The notes beneath the pieces are model-generated. The model was not told the origin of the DNA and did no database searches. It saw only the letters and a list, made by a program, of their open reading frames with translations. Shown here piece after piece: positions 25,022 through 38,100 of a stretch of 64,000 nucleotides of DNA. Origin of the DNA: Perca fluviatilis (Eukaryota > Chordata > Actinopteri > Perciformes > Percidae); the NCBI RefSeq assembly GCF_010015445.1, contig NC_053122.1, forward strand, positions 39,458,294 through 39,522,293, in the 5' to 3' direction. Both the position numbers and the translations under genes were made by a program. Within the stretch, counting starts at the first letter, position 1. Every line of letters begins with the position of its first letter.

Positions 25022-27072
25022 AAACTGTACTATTTAGCTTATATCAATAAAATCAGTTTTACTAACTGCAAATGAATGGCTGCCATAGTCATCTGCTGGC
25101 TAAAATATGTAAGAAGAATTCCAATATATACTAAGGAATTTAAGAAGTTCAAATGGGAGTTTTACAGCAAGGACTTAAATGAGCTTGAGTGTACTCAAAA
25201 GAATTCAAGGTTTCCTTAAAGTGTCTTTGTTGGAATACGGATAAAACATCACATGAGGTCTAAAGCCTGAAGAGGTGATCTATAATAACTTTTATTTAGG
25301 GTTAGCCCACTGTGTGTGTGTGTGTATTATATACATTAACATCAAGATTAATTTATATTAATTATATATACTGTATACATATATATACAGCTCTCAGACT
25401 GCTCCCATTAATCCCAATAATGTTTCCAAAATCGTTTCAGTGGTTCATCAACTCATAACAGGGGGAACGGCACTGCTGAAGTTACTTGGTGGCCCTCTAT
25501 CGGCTATAACTGCACTATGCAAGTTTGCCAGATTGGGTAGCGGATCTGTAGTTCGAATGAGACATAATGGACACAATTCCGCTTCCAACCTGTAAGGAGA
25601 AGATGAAAAGATGAAAAGTGCTTTGGTGTTGCTTTAACAGACCCATAGAGCGACCTGTGAAAAGAAGGCTCAGACAGCCTGAATTATAGGTGGCAGCAGT
25701 GAAATGGCCTCATCGTACATGCCACAAGGCCTTTGCGAACATATTGGTATATCATTTGTGTAGATAAAAATAAAAAATGACTCTGAAATTGCAGTTTCAT
25801 AATACTCTGCGTTTTGGCTCAAGAGAGAATGAGGATAAATAACATTATCGTCAATGAGAGATCCACTGACCGTCTTGTCGCTCTGAGGCAGATAATTCAA
25901 AAACTACAACTCATATCGCTTAAATACGTACGTTATCACATATACATATATGACAAGTAAAAATTGTGGGCGTGAGAGCAATTTATAGAGAACAGACTAA
26001 GATGATTTTTTTAAAGGCTCCGTGCTCTAGCGATGACATCACCCACAGTAAGTCACGCAATACACACCCATTATAAAAAAAAATAAAAAATAAAAAACAT
26101 TATAAATGCAGAAAAATCCTGAAATGAACACTAAACTTAAACGCTTAATAGACCCTGAATAGATGAATTTGTCCTGAATGTTTTAAAGTCTGTAGGGAAA
26201 AGTATGGAGGAGGAGGAGATAGATTTTGAAGGAAAAGTGGATTTGAAGAATTTGAAGCCTGGTCTCATTGACTTTACTTGAAAAAAAGCTTAATATTTTA
26301 AAACGTATTAATAGCAGAACAAATGTTGAAGTGCCATCGTGTGCTTAAAGAGCTGAACATTTTTATATTGTATATAACAATACTGTGAATGCTGCTGAAT
26401 CAGCATTCACACAAAGACTAAAAGCTTAAAGGGAAAGTGAAAGACGACGGGCGAAATCCGAGTCACACTCGGTCAGGCTTTCAACATATGGTGACAATTA
26501 CGGGATTGTTAATGACTTAAAACCGACGAATATGTCTATTTCCTTTATGAAATAACTTTAGATTACATGATGTTGTTGCTTGTCAGTAGCCGACATTAAA
26601 CTACATCCCCCTTCCATTTAGCGTAGATATGTTATTCCTTTTAGTCCATGTTTGTGTTGGCCCACTATTTTCTTTTCCCTTGTCCCCCTGTACCTGTGTT
26701 AAGCGTCCTTGGGTTTCATGAAATGTGCTATATAAATCTAAATTATGATACCATTACCCTGTTTAGCTCACAAGACATCCAAAGTAGGCTAAGTTACCGT
26801 ATGCAACACTTGAAATGCAGCGATGTGTTTGTAACTTATTCTCTTATTGTAAATGCATAATTTTCTGTCTGAGCTAAACATTCATTGCAACTATATGACC
26901 TCCCCGTAACACTAACTCCAAGCCCTTTACGACAGCAGGTGTGGTAAAAACACTACCACTTTTGTCCAACGTGGCTGCTAGAATAAACACAAACTGAAAG
27001 TTACATGTAGCCACTTTAATTTAGATACTGATGGCTTTAATGTGCCTCTTTCTCTGTCTTGTACACATTTAT

Positions 27073-27075
27073 GGT

Positions 27076-27126
<51 letters not shown>
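27073..27126. repeat. (TG)n microsatellite
   Basis: About 54 bases of alternating TG with one TTTG interruption, followed by GCGCGC. Confidence 0.9.
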
Positions 27127-27133
<7 letters not shown>

Positions 27134-27779
27134 AATGGGTAAGGGTTAGGGTTAGGATTTTAATTGCATAGCTTTTTTGGGAAGGGGTGGGGAGACTGGT
27201 TTTAGGATGTGGGAATGAGTGAGCCTATGTTAATTTTATTGATGCAACTTTGCACATTTATGTTACTTTAAATTAGGTGTGATTGTGTTTGTAAAATTGT
27301 ATATTCTGATGTTTTGTATTTTACTTGCATTGAATATTCAGTACTTTACCTGTCCAGGGACTACAGGCGGAAAATAGCAATTGGGCTACAACCTGGTACA
27401 ATGCATCTCTCCTTGTTCTCATACAAGGTTAATGTTTATTTGTCCCTGTTTAGATAAAATTACATTACATTACTTTATGTATGCTTTCTTTCTACCAAAA
27501 CTATTCTGGTCAGGCTAAAAAAATATTTCAATAGGGGTACAAGTTTGAGAACCATTGTCATAGAAGACTATTGGCCTCTTGGTCTGTCCATTTTGACAGA
27601 CCCAGGCTCTTGGTAGGCGGTGTCTGACGGTGCCGATTGTACACGTGATAAGGTAATGGAACATGCCCCGTAGTGAAAAGTCATATCATGATGTTCCAAT
27701 AGTTCATCCATAGGGTTGTAAAACTGCTGCAATAAAATACACACACACGCACGCACGCATGCATGCACGTATGTACGCA

Positions 27780-27781
<2 letters not shown>

Positions 27782-27813
<32 letters not shown>
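27782..27813. repeat. (CA)n microsatellite
   Basis: About 32 bases of alternating CA, about 500 bp before the first frrs1 acceptor. Confidence 0.9.
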
Positions 27814-27818
<5 letters not shown>

Positions 27819-27879
27819 ACAAAACCACAGGGCACTGGGACCATACAGTCTAGATTACTGGGAAAATGATATTGCACTC

Positions 27880-27926
27880 ACATGTCACGCTGGAGATTTT
27901 TCCTTCTACTCCAGCAGGCTTCCGAG
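27880..27926 (+). other. Candidate non-coding first exon end of frrs1
   Basis: CTTCCGAGTG followed by GTGAGTA at 27927 is a strong donor on the plus strand. The first coding exon has a good acceptor at 28280 but no start codon or promoter beside it, so an untranslated exon must lie upstream. This is one candidate; its 5' limit is unknown. Confidence 0.25.
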
Positions 27927-28280
27927 TGGTGAGTACAACAACCTTATCACTCACTTAGGTGTAAATGGTTTTCTTTCAGAGGTTTCCTCTGTAGACTATT
28001 TTTTATTTGTCATTTTTTGTGACAGTTTGTACAAGTCATGGCCCTCCACTGCCTGGGGTTTCTTAGGCTACATCTACACTAGTAATTTTCTGTTTAAAAA
28101 AAAACAACCTTGCATATCAGTTAGTCTTATCTGTTACGTAGGCTTACATACCTTTCAGTAACAGTTTCACCTTGTATATTGTATAAATGAATAAAATAGC
28201 CTTGCCAGCCTACTTACTGGAGTTCCACAACTACTGAAGCTATGAACTTAGAGAAATGTGCAATTTATTTTTCATTACAG

Positions 28281-28521
28281 ACTTTGTGGACGTGTAGCAG
28301 CTGATTTATCTTGGAGATGTCTCCTGTGGGCTTGTATTGCCTTCTCTTTATCTCTGTCTTGGTGTGTTACTGGGTGCCAGCAGGCTGCTATGCCAACGGC
28401 AAGGTCACCAAAGTCTGTGGCAGCATGGAACCCCACCATAGTGTCCCCGGTCAAACCGCTCACAGCCCCTACAGCCTAGAAACCAACAGCATTAAGTTCA
28501 GTCCCGGAGATCAGATCAAAG
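28281..28521 (+). CDS. frrs1: frrs1 exon 2 (first coding): signal peptide, start of Reeler
   Basis: Acceptor TTCATTACAG ends at 28280; 36 nt of 5' UTR precede the ATG at 28317. It encodes residues 1-68: a hydrophobic signal ([12 protein letters not shown]) and [10 protein letters not shown], aligning with human YPNGKVTQSC, to FSPGDQIK. Donor GTACCT; phase 1. Confidence 0.9.
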
Positions 28522-29146
28522 GTACCTAAGGACTGTGACAAGTCAGTTGTCAAGATTAGCTGAAATGTTTAACCCCATCACTACCAATGCATGCACATTG
28601 ATGATAAAGCCAGTACTCTATAAGGAAGAAGCCAGTGAACATAGTCTTTTGTAATTGTAATAAAATAAGGGTTCAAAAATAAATAAAACTTTGACCAAAC
28701 TAATCATATTTAAGACTCCATTGAATATTTAACTCTGTCAAAATACAGGTCCTACTAAGTTATTAATTTAAAATCAAATGAATTGAAATGATTGATATTG
28801 TTAAATAAATTTCTTTTCATTTTTTACTTTTGAAACATCATTTTCAGTCACCCTTTTTGGAACATCGTATTTTGAGGGCTTTCTACTTCAGGCCAGAGAT
28901 GCAGCCAATAAGAGCTTGGTATCCACAGTTGGCACCTTTACCCTGACCAATCTGAACAAGACACAGCTGCTCACCTGTAATAAGCACCAGGTGAACATAT
29001 GCACATATCATATTCACATAACGACACACAGTAGTTGAAGTACTATGTGTAAGAAGTAATAAATAGTACAAACATATTTGATCACAAAATCAACATACTC
29101 AGATAAGAAAAATAAAAACGAAACCTGTGTGTGCCTGCGTGCCTGC

Positions 29147-29179
<33 letters not shown>

Positions 29180-32100
29180 TATAAATGTGTGTGTGTGTAT
29201 GTGTGTGTCTATATGTGTGTGTGTGTCCAGGGTTCAGCAGTGAGCCATACGAGTGATGCCAGACAGACAGAGGTTGTTGTCATCTGGAATGCTCCTACAT
29301 ATGCTCCCAGACAGGTTCAGTTTTTGTGAGTTTATATTTCTAAAATTGTATTCAAAGCTATTCTATTGTTGAGCAGAATCATAAAATCAGCAAACTGATT
29401 CAGCAATGTCAGTTAAACAGCATTGAGTGTTCTTAGCATTATTAGCTAATGTCACTTGATGTAAGTGAGCTCTACCAGACACATGTGAAACTAGCTCATT
29501 TAGCAACCCCTTGACTCTGCGTTGTGTCATGTTGGCTGGACAAATAGATACATTTCTGAGTTGCCACTTTCTGTCTGAACAGTTGGATCAAACCAGGCAC
29601 TGGGTATATTTCTCATGCAGTGGCAATGTTGCACAGTGAATAATTACATCAAAAATAGGAGAGTAAAAAATATGTACCTGGATAGGAAAATAATGATGAC
29701 TGATCAGTCATACAGTTACACTACAGAAGATCAAAAAGTTATTTAAAGCATGACAGTGAACTGGGTTGCACTATATTTTCTGTATATACAGTATACTTAT
29801 ACATGTTCCACTGTAATGTAATACATTACTTTCAGTGGTTACACTTTGTATTAGCATTTTAATTACAACACTAACATATTCATACATGGGATATACTTAT
29901 ATGAATTTGTTACATTTGTGCAGAGTGCTCAGCTCAACAATCTACCCATATCTCTCATGATTTAATTTTATCAGTTACACCTTTGTTTGATACGTCAAAA
30001 TGTCTGCCTTAAGAAATGTTTAGGCAATATCCTGTGTTAAAGTGGGAATTTTGGTATACAGATGGACGTACAGAAAAGGCAACCGGATAAACAAAATCTA
30101 CAGGGCTCGTCCTATGCGACTACAAATATCCACAGATATTAGCCATTTGTCAAAGATGAAAATGTAGTGTCTAAAATGTACAGGGTTCATCCTCTGCGTA
30201 GCATTACAATCTTTATTTAATTTAGATTTTTATTTATAATGGAAATTTTAATGACCAAAAGGTGTTTTGAAAAGTAAATGTATGCTCATTAAAATACACG
30301 TTTGCTTGACAGTGCAACAGTGTTAAATCTTGACTTTATTCTAAAGATTTCTACATAACTTGACAGAATGTGCCACAATGAGTGTTTATCTATGGCTATA
30401 TTTTCCAGTGTGACTGTAGTGAAACACTACAATCTATTTTGGGTGAAGCTGCCTGGGCCAGTCATCTCTCAGGATGGTGTTACTCCCCACCCACCTCAGT
30501 GGGACACTACGCCTCCTCCAGTACAACCTACAACCACAGCCTCCATCCTGCCTGGGCTTGTGAGTGTCACAACATTTGGACTTCTGACTGTGACGGACTT
30601 CTGACTGTGACAGTGATTTCCTTTCTGAACATGCAGTAATCAATAAACTCCCTCCCCATCTTACATCTTACATCTTTAGTTTACCTCTGAGGGATGTGGC
30701 CAGTCAAAATCTTGCCTGCTCGATCCTCCAGGCTGTGATCCAAAAGATCCTCATTGTTTCTTCCTGTCCATGACTACAGAGGGACCAGACAAAACGGTTT
30801 GACTTTTAACAGTACTGGTACAATGAAAACAAGTAAAGGTGCTACTTTAAGCATTTTAACATCAATGGATTCTGATCACATTCAAAGTGGGACGCTGTGT
30901 GTTACCAGAGTGAAAAAATCATATTTTATGCAGGTAGTGGCAGAAAGCAAAGTCCATCTCTCAAAATATTGCAGCGGATCTATCTGATTTGAGTTGCTCT
31001 GGAGCATATCACCTACTGAATCTTTATCACTTTTCTCTGCAGTCTATGATATTTGAGCTGAGTGGCCCAGCAGAGGGATACATTGCCTTTGCACTGTCCT
31101 GGGACAAATGGATGGTAAGCTAGTCTCTCAGTTTAACACAACATTCTGCATTGCATTTATCTTCAGTAATCAGAAAAATACCTGCAGCTGTAAAGACATT
31201 TTTGTTATGATCCATTTACCAACATGTTACTACTACATACTGTATATATTTACGTGTGTGTGTGTGTGTGTGTGTGTGTGTCTGCTCAGGGTAATGACGA
31301 TGTGTATATGTGTGTAAAAGATGGGGATAGAGTATTGGTGAGTGCTGCCTTCGTCAGTGGACGGACACACCCTGAGGACCAGTCTGAGGTGAGAAGTGAA
31401 AATTCTTTCTGAATAAATCTAATGTAAAATAAATGGGAAGAACAGGAACAGAGAACATTGAAAACTACAGAAGATATCAGTGGAAAAAAAAAATAGACTT
31501 AATGCTTTCCTTGATTTCCCAAGCAGGGCGCCTGCACCTGCAGGGGGCGCCGATTTGTTGTGTTTAGGTGATCTGTTACGGCCACAGCAAACAAACACAA
31601 CTTAAATTACAGAAGTCTGGAGGTCTGACCAAAAAGAACAAAAGAAGGGAAGAAGCTTGAGCCAGCCCATAAACTAAAAAGTAGTAACTAACTAACAGAA
31701 ACAAAGCTGCGAAAACTAAACTACCAGACCTCCATCCTCAAAGCAATAAAATACAAAAGAAGACAACAGAAGACAACAGAAGACAATGACGATCAGAGCT
31801 GCTTCAGTCTCAGAGACCCGATTCCTGGGCGTTTCTCAGTGTTCTTCTATGGACCTTTTTCACAGCAGACATTTTCTTATTCTTATTTTCTTATTCTTTA
31901 TTTATAAAGGACAACATTAATCAACATTTCTGTAAATGTGCCAGTGTTAGCCAGCCGGCTAATTTTCAACTGCAGTCCTTTTGGCCAGATGATGTTAGAC
32001 CAGAGCAACCGGAAGAAAGAAGACATTAGTACAGGTTAAATTATACAGACAGAAATCAACAAGACACAACGCAGACAGCTAGAGCATCAGAGAAGCTATC

Positions 32101-35100
32101 CCTGTTTGCAATGCAGAGCCACAAGAAGCAGCAAAGCACCAGCATATCTAAACATCAAACAGCATTCACATTTAGTACAAGATATTATACAAGCATCGAA
32201 ACACGGCCAAGCAACATAGGCCACAAGCCATCTTCAACAGCGTTCAACCATGCAAAACAGTAACAAGCCATAACGAAAAGATAAAATAAGTTACATCACT
32301 CATGAGGGATGCGTTAATATAGGACAGGTTAATATGATAATATATAAATATATAAATATTTAAAATACAAATTTGTTATTCATACATATTCAAGCAATGC
32401 AAAGCGAGCTAAGTTTAATACCTAGCAAGATATCAAAACATTAAACATGTTAGCAAGAGGTTAGCAATACTAACAACATTAATATAAAAAATACTAAGAG
32501 ACTAAAAATGTTCACAAGTCTGACTATCCAAGAACCAGGTCTTGAGACTTTGTGTGAAATTATGGTAGATGGTGCAGTTTCTTATTTCATTTGGTAGAGT
32601 ATTCCACCTATTAGAAGCTCTAACAGAGAAGCACGATTGACTAAAGGAACTGGACCTATAAGGGGTTACACAGTCCCCTCTCAGAACAGACCGAGTGGTT
32701 CTATTCTTAGAATTTTTTTGTTTAATAAAAGAATTGAGTGGTGGAGGAGCTTTACCATTTAGGATCTTGAACATTAGACAGATGTCATTATATTTAATTA
32801 GATTTTCCCAACTAAGGATGTCATATTTGTTAAGAATTTTACAATAATGATAAGTATTATGTTTTCTGTCTAGCACTTTGAGGGCCTGTTTATACAGAGA
32901 AAGAACAGGCTTAAGGGTTGTATCGTTTGCTTGCGTCCAGCTTGTCATACAATATAATAGATGAGGAATAATCATTGAATTTAAAGGGGTGATAGAATGC
33001 AAAACCGATTTTACCCTGTCATAGTTGAATAACGACAGTTCGGTGGGTAAATAGGACATACATATAAGCTCAAAATCCCATTGACACCCTTTTACTATGA
33101 AAATTTCATATTTTGAAACTGCCGCTGAAAACGGGCGAATCCCAACAAAGCTGGAAGTTGACGTCAACCTCCCAAAACCGGAACCTTTGTCAGCCCATGG
33201 GTGTATTAAGAGAACGGTCACGCCCCAACATTTACATAGGCTACACAACTGACCTGAGATCAGGTAGTCTTCTGAATCTAGGTCGTGCAGATCTCAGAAA
33301 ATGTATACATTGTTCATATGCTATTTTACCATTAAATTCACTTCTGAGACTTTTTTATGCGAGAAATCAACTACTTAGAGGTCAAATATGGGCCGTTTTA
33401 CGAAAATTTATGTCTAATTGCAAATTTTGTTCGACTGTGTGTCGGACTTCAGAGGCTGGTGCTGCCTGTGTTGCTGCCTCGCCCGCCTGGCCTGCCTTCC
33501 TCCACAGACCCCGGCTTGCTGTGAGCCCGATTGAGCTCCCGGCACGCTGCTGCAGCCCACAGCACCTCATAACCACAAGAAAGTCACCGTTTGGGCTGGT
33601 GGACTACTACCAAACGCCGCTGCTCTGACAGAGCTCCAGGGCCTGCAACTCCCCTCTTCCTGCTAGCTAGCTAAATGCCCGGTGTATGTGAGTGAAAGCG
33701 CGGTCAGCAAGATTGTTACGCCAGCATTCTCTTACCACAGATTCTAGTTAATCTTATAATGTGTGTAATTATAATGTGTTGAGTTATTTAAACAAACAAT
33801 TGGGAAAATAAACGCCGCTTGTCCATGAGTCTCATTGATAGAGCCTGCGGCTGGATGGAGCTCTATCAATGAGAGCTAGCTAGCCTCCTCTTAGAATTCC
33901 TCTGGAATTCACAAATATTCATTAACTTGAAATCGGACACCGTTGTTAGCTTTATAAAACATATAGTTAGATGTTGTATAAGTGGTGTGACGAAATTCAA
34001 ACTGTAAATATACTCAAATTACGACCAAAAATGAAGCTAACTAGCCGCAATCTGTACACATAGGATTGCAGGGACAGTCGCAGCTAACGAAACCCTTACA
34101 GCTCACAAATATTCATTAACTTGAAATCGGACACCCTTGTTAGCTTTATAAAACATATAGTTAGTTGTTGTATAAGTGGCGTGACGAAATTCAAACTGTA
34201 AATATACTCGAATTACGACCAAAAATGAAGCTAACTAGCCGCAATCTGTACACATAGGATTGAAGGGACAGTCGAGCTAACGAAACCCTTACAGCTCACA
34301 AATATTCATTAACTTGAAATCGGACACCGTTGTTAGCTTTATAAAACATATAGTTAGATGTTGTATAAGTGGTGTACGAAATTCAAACTGTAAATATACT
34401 CAAATTACGACCAAAAATGAAGCTAACTAGCGCCGAATCTGTACACATAGGATTGCAGGGACAGTCGCAGCTAACGAAACCCTTACAGCTCACAAATATT
34501 CATTAACTTGAAATCGGACACCGTTGTTAGCTTTATAAAACATATAGTTAGTTGTTGTATAAGTGGCGTGACGAAATTCAAACTGTAAATATACTCGAAT
34601 TACGACCAAAAATGAAGCTAACTAGCCGCAATCTGTACACATAGGATTGCAGGGACAGTCGCAGCTAACGAAACCCTTACAGCTCACAAATATTCATTAA
34701 CTTGAAATCAGACACCGTTAGCTTTATAAAACATATAGTTAGATGTTGTATAAGTGGCGTGACAAAATTCAAACTGTAAATATACTCGAATTACGACCAA
34801 AAATGAAGCTAACTAGCCGCAATCTGTACACATAGGATTGCAGGGACAGTCGCGCTAATCGAAACCCTTACAGCTCACAAATATTCATTAACTTGAAATC
34901 GGACACCGTTGTTAGCTTTATAAAACATATAGTTAGTTGTTGTATAAGTGGCGTGACAAAATTCAAACTGTAAATATACTCGAATTACGACCAAAAATGA
35001 AGCTAACTAGCCGCAATCTGTACACATAGGATTGCAGGGACAGTCGCAGCTAACGAAACCCTTACAGCTCACAAATATTCATTAACTTGAAATCAGACAC

Positions 35101-38100
35101 CGTTGTTAGCTTTATAAAACATATAGTTAGATGTTGTATAAGTGGCGTGACAAAATTCAAACTGTAAATATACTCGAATTACGACCAAAAATGAAGCTAA
35201 CTAGCCGCAATCTGTACACATAGGATTGCAGGGACAGTCGCAGCTAACGAAACCCTTACAGCTCACAAATATTCATTAACTTGAAATCGGACACCGTTGT
35301 TAGCTTTATAAAACATATAGTTATATGTTGTATAGCTAAGTGGCGTGACATGTGTGTAACATTTGGTAAGAGATTGCTGGTGTAACAAGCTCGCCTACCG
35401 CGCTCTCACACACGGGCCATTTAGCTAGCAGGAAGAGAGGAGATGCAGGCCCTGGAGCTTTGTCAGGGCAGCGGCGTTTGGTAGTAGTCCACCAGCCCAA
35501 ACGGTGACTTTGCGCGGGTATGAGGTGCTGTGGGCTGCAGCAGCCGTGCCGGAGCTCAATCGAGCTCACAGCAAGCCGGGGTCTGTGGAGGAAGGCAGGC
35601 CAGGCGGCGAGCCAGCAACACAGGTAGCTAAACTCCGACACACAGTTTTACCAAATTTGCAATTAGCCATCCATTTTCGTAAAACGGCCCATATTTGAGC
35701 TTTATATAGTTGATTTCTCGCATAAAAAAGTCTCAGAAGTGAATTTGGTAAGGAAACATTGCAGTGTCTGGAATATGAGTTTCTGGTCGTTTCTAATGTC
35801 TGTGTATTGGGGATTCGCTCAACCAATCAGCACACGACCTCTAATGCGTGTGTATGGTGAGTCGCTCAACCAATCAGCGCGCGTCTATATGTGTGTGTAC
35901 GGGGCTAAGGCTCAACCAAGTAGCGCGCAGCTCATCTAAATATTCATGACCATACCATATTTGGAAGAAAAGCACTTGTTACAAATAGGGCCAAAACACA
36001 GGGATGCATAAGGGCCAATAAAATATCAACCAGGCCATTTTCAGCCCAACCAATGTTACATACCCCATTAGGAGACCATAAGGAACAGTGTGAAATACCC
36101 TATATAATCATTCTATCACCCCTTTAAGTATAATTTTGCTGCTGAAGTTGTTAGGCAGCTTCTTATATACCTAAAATTGGCGATATTGTATTTAGTTATT
36201 CAAATTACTTTTTTCCCTTTTTTTTTAAAAGACAAGTTGGAATCAAGGATGATACCAAGATATTTAACATGAGAGACAACTTGAATATTCTCGCCAGACA
36301 CATAAACTTTGTGCTCACAATCTGAAGCGGAGTGTGTCTTTGAAAAAAACATACAAACAGTTTTCGATACATTTAAACACAGGTGAGAATTTTCAAGCCA
36401 TGTAGTTACATTTTCCATTGTTGAATTAAGTTTAAGAGTTGCTTCTTTTTTGGTTTTTGCATGAACGTATATTATAGTGTCATCTGCATACATCTGAGCT
36501 TCACACCCTATACAAATTGATGGCAAGTCATTTACGTATAGGCTAAACAAAAGAGGTCCTAAAATTGAACCCTGGTGCACACCCATCTCATTAATCATAA
36601 ATGGTGATGTTTAATTACCCACTCTTACACACTGAACCCTATCTGCAAGATAAAACTTTGTCCAGTTTAGCACGTTTGATGAAAAATAAAAATTTGCTAG
36701 TGTTGAGATGAGTGGTCATTTGTTCAACAACACATTTCTCGGCAATTTTTGAAACAACTGGTAAAATGCTAATAGGTCTGTAGTTGCTCATGTAGCCGGT
36801 CTGGCCTGACACTCCCTTAATCTCAGTATGTGTAGTAATGGACGACAGACATCTTCTGCTTTGCCAGTTGGACAGGGGGTTTATTTTGTATACCTGTGTA
36901 CAACACACATTTATCAGTACAGCAGCTCTGGATTCCCACACGCACACCTCTCCTCATCACAGCGTACCGCTACTGAGGAACACGTGCAGTGTTCTTATTC
37001 AAATAATGTAACAAAATACATTTCAATGTGATCGTATAGTCAAAATGTCATTATAGAATCAAAACAATTTCCCCACATACCAACTGCAATTTTTATATTT
37101 CATTAATAAATGTAAAATATAAAAATGAACAAACAAAAAAACTATATATATATAAAAATAACATTTTCATCACAAAACACAAGGGGAGTACTCACATACC
37201 TGTGTACAACACACATTTATCAGTACAGCAGCTCTGGATTCCCACACGCACACCTTCAAATGACAGGGAGAAAAGAGCCAGCACATAAGAATCCACACGT
37301 GTGCTCTTCATTAAGCTAGCCTGAGAGAAGCGAGCTAGCATCTCACACAAAAAGTGCCGCACACAATAAAACTGTATGTACACATTCAAACAAATATCGC
37401 CATAACAAAGGACAAAGCTCGTGACAGTTAAAGTGTAGCAAGAACCTCTACTTAACGGTTTTAACATGTTTTAAGTCACTTTGAACCAAAGCGCTCCGAT
37501 TGTCTTACCTCTCCTCATCACAGCGTACCGCTACTGAGGAGAATAGCGCCGACAACACAGGAAGTGACATCACCAACAGGAAACTGGTCACACCGCCAGA
37601 ATAAAATTAACAAAATAAAAACTCCCCAAAATAAATACACACAAAACCAGATTTATATGAAAATAAATAACAAAATATCAACGAACATGGATTTTTGGTG
37701 AAATATAACAGTTAGAACACATCGGTTACATCCACCCCTCCTAGATTTCACCAAAATCCAAACCATACCTTCAGGATAAGCAAATGGCAACATCGGGAGA
37801 TGAACACTGAGTGTGAAAACCTGACCAGGGTTCACTGAAGAGTTCTAAACTCTGACATCAGCTGTATTAGCTGCCTAGTAACGGCTCAGAGGGAACCAAG
37901 GGTGATCAAGCCTTAGCCCCTTCCTAGATTAATATGATGCCTTTTACACCATACAAACATCTGGTCACTTCAATGTACATTACACACTTAATATACATTA
38001 CATTAATCACAACATCCTTCAAATGCATATCGACAAGTACACATGTAAAGTAAACAAACATATCTGCCCCTCTAAAACAATGTTAGAAGTGACTGAGACT

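Larger units (their letters stand above)
23538..27557. mobile_element. Charlie-like hAT element, about 3.4 kb plus a nested MITE
   Basis: Its left end is split: CAGT at 23538-23541, then a 618-bp MITE, then AGTGTTTCTCAAATGGGGGT from 24160. The right end read inward is CAATGGTTCTCAAACTTGTA, close to the left end and to the CAG-G-TTCTCAA termini of hAT-Charlie elements. The 8-bp target duplication TCATAGAA is perfect at 23530-23537 and 27558-27565. No transposase ORF is recognisable, so it is a large non-autonomous copy. It contains (TG)n tracts at 24984-25020 and 27073-27126. Confidence 0.85.
28522..31289 (+). other. frrs1 introns 2-7
   Basis: Short introns with no recognised repeat except the TG tracts before exons 4 and 8. 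Intron 4 (29326-30408) is the longest; I see nothing in it. Confidence 0.6.

Noticed and set aside
25670..25900. 76-codon minus-strand ORF inside the hAT element
   Set aside because: No similarity to hAT transposase and no domain; chance ORF.
27141..27156. Telomere-like GGGTTAGGGTTAGG
   Set aside because: Only two units, next to a TG microsatellite; too short to be an interstitial telomere.
33113..33628. 171-codon ORF in the TTAA element as a transposase
   Set aside because: It lies in an inverted arm, is mirrored at 35566-35826, and has no catalytic motifs.
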